From positions 1 through 18,489 of the forward strand of contig CAYULB010000042.1 in assembly GCA_964445575.1 (NCBI GenBank): a stretch of 18,489 nucleotides of DNA. Direction: 5' to 3'. The DNA comes from WJMT01 sp964445575. GTDB taxonomy: Bacteria > Acidobacteriota > Aminicenantia > Aminicenantales > Aminicenantaceae. The notes beneath the pieces are model-generated. The model saw only the letters and a program-made list of their open reading frames with translations, was not told the DNA's origin and searched no databases. Below, one piece after another: positions 14,974-18,489 of this stretch. The first letter of the stretch is position 1, and each line of letters begins with the position of its first letter. A program made the translations under genes and the position numbers.

Positions 14974-15506
14974 AAGAACACTTCCAGTTTTTTATGAAAC
15001 TCTTTGAGAGTTCCTTGATTGATGATTCTGAAGTCAGCATTTTCCATACATTTTTTTAACTGCTGGCCTTTGACCTTATCCGTCATTTCTTTTTTTTCTT
15101 TTTTGATGAATTCTTTGAAATTCTTTACTGATTCCTGCCGCCCTCTTTTTTTGGCCCTCTGGAATCTTATTTCTGGAGGAGCGTCAATGGAAAGAAGCAG
15201 AAAATCAGTGTTTGCTCTTAGGTATTCTATTTCTTTGAGATTCCGGATGCTGTCTACCACGGTTTTTCCAGTCATTTTTTTAACAGCCATTTGAGCGAGT
15301 ATATCAGGACCATGCTTTTCTCTCATTTTATTGCCCATGGATATCAGATTGTCCCGGGTTATTTTCATTCTTTTTTTTTGAAGTTCCTCTCTTAAAAAAT
15401 CGGACAGAGACAGGTAGTCGTATCCATGTTTTATAAAAATTTTAGCCGCTTCTCCCTTTCCCGAAGCATTGGTTCCGGTCAGTCCTATGGTTTTCAACAG
15501 AGTCAT
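14970..15506 (-). CDS. UPF0200/dephospho-CoA-kinase-like P-loop kinase
   Basis: A small P-loop NTPase of 178 residues. Walker A is GTNASGKG (11-18). Further on are SLSDFLREEL (33-42), a VVDSIRNLKEIEYLR strand-helix unit (83-97), and SIDAPPEIRFQRAKKRGR (107-124), which match the pattern of archaeal UPF0200 proteins and more distantly dephospho-CoA kinase and adenylate kinase. The kinase-like domain fused to yeast dCMP deaminase Dcd1 is related in layout, and here the next gene is a dCMP deaminase-like protein overlapping by four bases. The two probably act on the same nucleotide pool. The ATG follows the tatC stop with no gap. The phosphate acceptor is unknown; a coaE role is possible but the signature residues do not favour it. 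Confidence 0.75.
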   Translation of the reverse strand: MTLLKTIGLTGTNASGKGEAAKIFIKHGYDYLSLSDFLREELQKKRMKITRDNLISMGNKMREKHGPDILAQMAVKKMTGKTVVDSIRNLKEIEYLRANTDFLLLSIDAPPEIRFQRAKKRGRQESVKNFKEFIKKEKKEMTDKVKGQQLKKCMENADFRIINQGTLKEFHKKLEVFL

Positions 15507-16280
15507 TTATCCGGCAAGGTCCTCGTCTGATTCTTTTTTCTTTTTCTTTCTTTTTTTGCCTACAAGAAGGGCTATCAAAATGCTGAAGCCGTAAAGCCCC
15601 AGCATGGGAACAGCCACAATACTCTGGGTTATGGGGTCTGGAGTGGGGGTAATGATCGCGGCAATGATAAAAACAATGAGCACTGCGTATTTAAAGTATT
15701 TTATCATCATCCTTGCGGTGATGATGCCAAAGTTGGACAGGAAAAAAACCAGGGTGGGGAGTTCGAAAACCAGAGCGATACCTAAAATAACTCTGAGAGC
15801 GAGGGTGAAATACTGATCCACTGTGATCACAGGATCGAATCCTTCACCCATAGACAGGAAAAATCGGACGGCAAAAGGGAATACAATGAAATAAGCAAAA
15901 ACAGCTCCGGAAATAAAAAACAAGGAGGTAAAAAAAACAAAAGGGACCACAGCTTTTCTTTCTTTTTTGTACAGTCCCGGCGAGATAAAATACCAGAGCT
16001 GAATAAACACAAACGGGGAGGAAGCGATGATGGCTGCCAGGAAAGACACCTTGATGTAAAGCATGAACGGGGCGGCCAGAGAAGTAAAAGCCAGAGACTT
16101 TCCTTCGGGGAGGTACTGTGTTACAGGCACAGCAAGAATATCAAAGATCTGTTTATGGAAAAACCAGGCAGGGATAACAGATATAACCACTGCAAGGAAA
16201 GAGTAGAATATTCTTTTCCTGAGGTCTTCAAGATGTTCAAGGAAGGTCATGCCGTCAGGGCTTTTTTTTGCCTTCCTCAT
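15507..16280 (-). CDS. tatC: Twin-arginine translocase subunit TatC
   Basis: TatC is the polytopic receptor for twin-arginine signal peptides in the export of folded proteins. The 257-residue protein has about six membrane segments. The N-terminal FLEHLEDLRKRI (13-24) with Glu15, SPGLYKKERK (100-109) with Glu107, FELP (172-175) and TPTPDP (211-216) are the standard landmarks. The tail is strongly basic (KKRKKKKK). The start at 16280 overlaps tatA by 26 nt and has AGGAAA upstream; a second ATG at 16250 would remove the overlap and ten residues and cannot be excluded. The kinase gene starts at the very next base after the stop. Confidence 0.96.
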   Translation of the reverse strand: MRKAKKSPDGMTFLEHLEDLRKRIFYSFLAVVISVIPAWFFHKQIFDILAVPVTQYLPEGKSLAFTSLAAPFMLYIKVSFLAAIIASSPFVFIQLWYFISPGLYKKERKAVVPFVFFTSLFFISGAVFAYFIVFPFAVRFFLSMGEGFDPVITVDQYFTLALRVILGIALVFELPTLVFFLSNFGIITARMMIKYFKYAVLIVFIIAAIITPTPDPITQSIVAVPMLGLYGFSILIALLVGKKRKKKKKESDEDLAG

Positions 16281-16623
16281 GAGACTTGGTTTCCTGTTTG
16301 TGGTTTTTGTTTAAAGGGTCGTTTTCCCCGGGTTTTTTATCTTTGGGAGAGGCTTTTTCTTCAGGTTCGGGGGCTGTTTCCCGGTAAGGGTCACTGCTGA
16401 AATCTGACTTTCCTATATTATCGATATCCTTCTGGATCTCTTTAAATTCTTCAGCCTGGATTTCATCCTCGATTTTTCCTTTGATTTCATCTGAGGTCTT
16501 TCTGAATTCTCGCAAGGCTCTTCCTATGGACCGGCCGACTTCGGGTAGTTTTTTGGGGCCAAAAATAAGCAGAGCAATTGCCAGGATGACTAAGAGTTCC
16601 GGAACGCCGATGCTTCCAAACAT
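16255..16623 (-). CDS. tatA: Twin-arginine translocase subunit TatA/TatB family
   Basis: TatA forms the protein-conducting element of the Tat system. The 122-residue protein has a short N-terminal membrane helix (5-20), the hinge FGPKKLPE (21-28), and an amphipathic helix VGRSIGRALREFRK (29-42). The FGPKKLPE hinge favours TatA over TatB. A long charged, Pro-rich tail (about 43-122) is more extended than in many TatA proteins. No separate tatB is present, so this is probably a minimal TatA-TatC system in which one protein may do both jobs. It is first in its operon, behind a good promoter. Confidence 0.93.
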   Translation of the reverse strand: MFGSIGVPELLVILAIALLIFGPKKLPEVGRSIGRALREFRKTSDEIKGKIEDEIQAEEFKEIQKDIDNIGKSDFSSDPYRETAPEPEEKASPKDKKPGENDPLNKNHKQETKSHEEGKKKP

Positions 16624-16655
16624 TTGGGCCTTTTTTGTTCAGTTTTTGCTATGGA

Positions 16656-16684
16656 AATATAACTGGTCTCTGGATATAAGTCAA
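16656..16684 (-). promoter_or_regulatory. Probable promoter of the tatA-tatC-to-namZ operon
   Basis: On the minus strand TTGACT (16684-16679) and TATATT (16661-16656) are 17 bases apart, each with five of six consensus matches. Transcription would start near 16649, about 26 nt before the tatA ATG. No other clear promoter was noticed in the short gaps down to the namZ-like gene, so all six genes probably share this one. Confidence 0.55.
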
Positions 16685-16715
16685 ATCAAAGTTTTGTTTA
16701 CAGTGCGGGGCTGGC

Positions 16716-16744
16716 TTTACAACTTGAAATCCCTTTGGTAATAT
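16716..16744 (+). promoter_or_regulatory. Probable promoter of the S41 protease gene
   Basis: TTTACA (16716-16721; five of six) and TAATAT (16739-16744; four of six) are 17 bases apart. Transcription would start near 16751, right at the AGGA ribosome binding site, leaving a leader of about 11 nt. A second TTTACA 19 bases upstream (16697-16702) has no matching -10. Confidence 0.45.
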
Positions 16745-16761
16745 TCAAACAGGAAAAAAAC

Positions 16762-18324
16762 ATGAAGAAAAAGATATTTGCTGCTTCACTCCTGCTTTTC
16801 CTTTTGATCAATGTTTGGCTCTGGAACAGAGACCAGTGGTCTGAAGGAATAGAAAAAGCTGCTGAAATTGCCTCTGTGATTAAGGACAGCTACTACAAAC
16901 AAGTCAACACAAAAGAACTGATTTATGAATCCATCAAAGGTATGCTCCCTACTCTGGATCCTCATTCCTATTTTCTCGGCCCTGAAAGGCTCAGCAATTT
17001 AAAAGAAGACTACAAGGGGAAATACTACGGGTTAGGGATCATGATACAAAAGCATGGAGACCGGCTGATGGTCATATCTCCTCTAGAGGGAACCCCTGCT
17101 TACAGGCTGGGGATTCAGCCCGGGGATATCATTTCCCATATTGAAGGAGAGAGCACCAAACCCATTACCAGCTATGAAGCCATGCTGAAACTGAGGGGCG
17201 AAAAGGGCACTATAGTCAACATCACCATTATTCGGGAGGGGCTTGACGAGCCTCTTGAGTTCACCATCACCAGAGAAGAGATCCCCCTGCACAGTGTCCC
17301 CTATGCTTTCATGCTCAACCATGAAACCGGTTACATTTACATCAGGAATTTTTCTTCCACCACCACCCAGGAATTCGAAGAAAAAGTCAGAACGCTGAAG
17401 GAAAAGGGGATGAAAAACCTGGTGCTTGATTTTAGAGATAATTCAGGTGGGACATTTGTGCAGTGTTTGGAAATTACAGATGAGTTTTTACCTGAGGGAG
17501 CCACCATTGTTTCCATAAAAGGGAGAAAAAAGCAGTACAACAAAATGTTCATCGCCACCAAGGGGGACCAGTATGAGGACCTGCCCGTGGTGGTATTGAT
17601 AAACAGGGGAAGTGCCAGCGCTCCTGAAATTGTGAGCGGAGCCCTGCAGGATAATGACCGGGCAGTGATTGTGGGGGAAACCTCTTTTGGGAAGGGCCTT
17701 GTCCAGACTGTATTTCCTGTGTCCCATGAAGCGGCCCTGGCCCTGACAACAGCCATGTACTATACTCCCTCAGGCAGATCTATCCAGAGGGATTACAGCA
17801 ATCTAGAAGACTGGATTTTGAGAAGAGAGGCCATGCCAGAGGAGAGAGAAGTGTCCTATACCAACCAGGGAAGAGAGGTTTTGGGTCAGGGGGGCATCTC
17901 TCCCGATTATGAAGTCACCTTCACATACCAAAGGCTGACTTACCTCCTTTTATCCAGAGGCACCTTTTTTTCTTATGCCCGGAAATTTGTGGAGAAAGAG
18001 ACTGAACTGTCTAAAAAATGTCTCTTCCCTTCTGACCAGGAGTCAGGGAGTTCTGAGGTGCAGGGCCGGATCAAAATCAAAAAGGATTTAGAGGTCACTT
18101 CAGAATTTATAGAGGACTTTAAAAAGTATCTGGAGGATATTGGCTTTACTTATGATGAGCAGGATTTTGCAGAAGCTGAATCTGAGATAAAAAGAGAGAT
18201 CAAGAGAGAGCTGGTCTCTTCAGTGTGGAGCATTGAAGAAGCAATGAAGGTTTTCCGGATGGAAGACCCGGTGGTACAAAAAGCACTCCAGCTGATGGAT
18301 AAAGCCAAACAAATGATCTCCTGA
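16762..18324 (+). CDS. S41-family carboxy-terminal processing protease (CtpA/Prc type)
   Basis: A periplasmic serine protease of the tail-specific family, which trims or degrades envelope proteins from the C-terminus. From the ATG at 16762 it has 520 residues: an uncleaved-looking N-terminal anchor (5-21), a helical segment, a PDZ domain (about 90-170, with the LGIQPGD and GEKGT elements), and the S41 catalytic domain. LDFRDNSGG (222-230) is the usual structural motif, GSASAPEI carries the likely nucleophile Ser286, and GETSFGKG carries Lys311, giving the Ser-Lys spacing of 25 seen in E. coli Prc. The C-terminus ends in a long helical extension. A TTG at 16735 is in frame, but the ATG has AGGA seven bases upstream. 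The gene is divergent from the tat operon. Confidence 0.94.
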   Translation: MKKKIFAASLLLFLLINVWLWNRDQWSEGIEKAAEIASVIKDSYYKQVNTKELIYESIKGMLPTLDPHSYFLGPERLSNLKEDYKGKYYGLGIMIQKHGDRLMVISPLEGTPAYRLGIQPGDIISHIEGESTKPITSYEAMLKLRGEKGTIVNITIIREGLDEPLEFTITREEIPLHSVPYAFMLNHETGYIYIRNFSSTTTQEFEEKVRTLKEKGMKNLVLDFRDNSGGTFVQCLEITDEFLPEGATIVSIKGRKKQYNKMFIATKGDQYEDLPVVVLINRGSASAPEIVSGALQDNDRAVIVGETSFGKGLVQTVFPVSHEAALALTTAMYYTPSGRSIQRDYSNLEDWILRREAMPEEREVSYTNQGREVLGQGGISPDYEVTFTYQRLTYLLLSRGTFFSYARKFVEKETELSKKCLFPSDQESGSSEVQGRIKIKKDLEVTSEFIEDFKKYLEDIGFTYDEQDFAEAESEIKREIKRELVSSVWSIEEAMKVFRMEDPVVQKALQLMDKAKQMIS

Positions 18325-18489
18325 TTATTCATAAAACATGTATGCATTTCCATGCAAATTATTATGAATCATTCCCTTTAACACATCTAATAAGCAAGAT
18401 CATGATTTTTACATTTATTCTTGTTATGACTTTTATTTTATGCATACATATTTTACCTTTCAGGCGAGCCGATCTCACTGCATCTGCTT
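18325..18489. other. AT-rich non-coding end with nested inverted repeats
   Basis: No gene is seen. A stem-loop follows the protease stop: ATTCATAA (18327-18334) with TTATGAAT (18362-18369), enclosing TGCAT (18343-18347) and ATGCA (18352-18356) around a TTCC loop. No T tract follows, so it is not a standard terminator. Separately, ATGTATGCAT (18338-18347) and ATGCATACAT (18440-18449) form a perfect 10-base inverted repeat 92 bases apart. Confidence 0.5.

Overview
The window carries bacterial genes packed into tight, often overlapping operons and no identifiable RNA genes or insertion sequences. A V/A-type ATPase in archaeal gene order, a minimal TatA-TatC pair and a preQ0 operon fit a deep-branching, probably anaerobic or thermophilic bacterium. 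An Acidobacteriota/Aminicenantes-like origin is a guess from gene content, not from any marker gene.

Layout: 1-1638 (minus) is queC-queD-queE, making the 7-deazaguanine precursors of queuosine. It is transcribed divergently from 1759-2607 (plus), an unrecognised protein built of five roughly 50-residue repeats, each with a cysteine at the same place. After a probable weak terminator, 2746-10832 (plus) is a complete nine-gene V-type ATPase operon (peripheral stalk G/H, I, K, E, C, F, A, B, D). Its K subunit keeps the sodium-site residues known from Enterococcus hirae, and its E and C subunits are unusually short. A convergent gap at 10833-11000 holds a tandem heptamer repeat.

11001-16623 (minus) reads as one operon running tatA, tatC, a UPF0200-like P-loop kinase, a dCMP deaminase-family protein, a MurQ/GKRP-like double-SIS protein with a signal peptide, and a membrane-anchored NamZ/DUF1343 homologue. 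16762-18324 (plus) is a divergently transcribed S41 carboxy-terminal processing protease. The last 165 bases hold only AT-rich inverted repeats.

The most unusual parts are the exported SIS protein beside the NamZ homologue, which suggests an extracytoplasmic version of the MurNAc-recycling pair; the five-repeat protein with phased cysteines; the internally shortened ATPase E subunit; and the same heptamer repeat in two intergenic gaps, one of which extends into a likely mis-called start codon.
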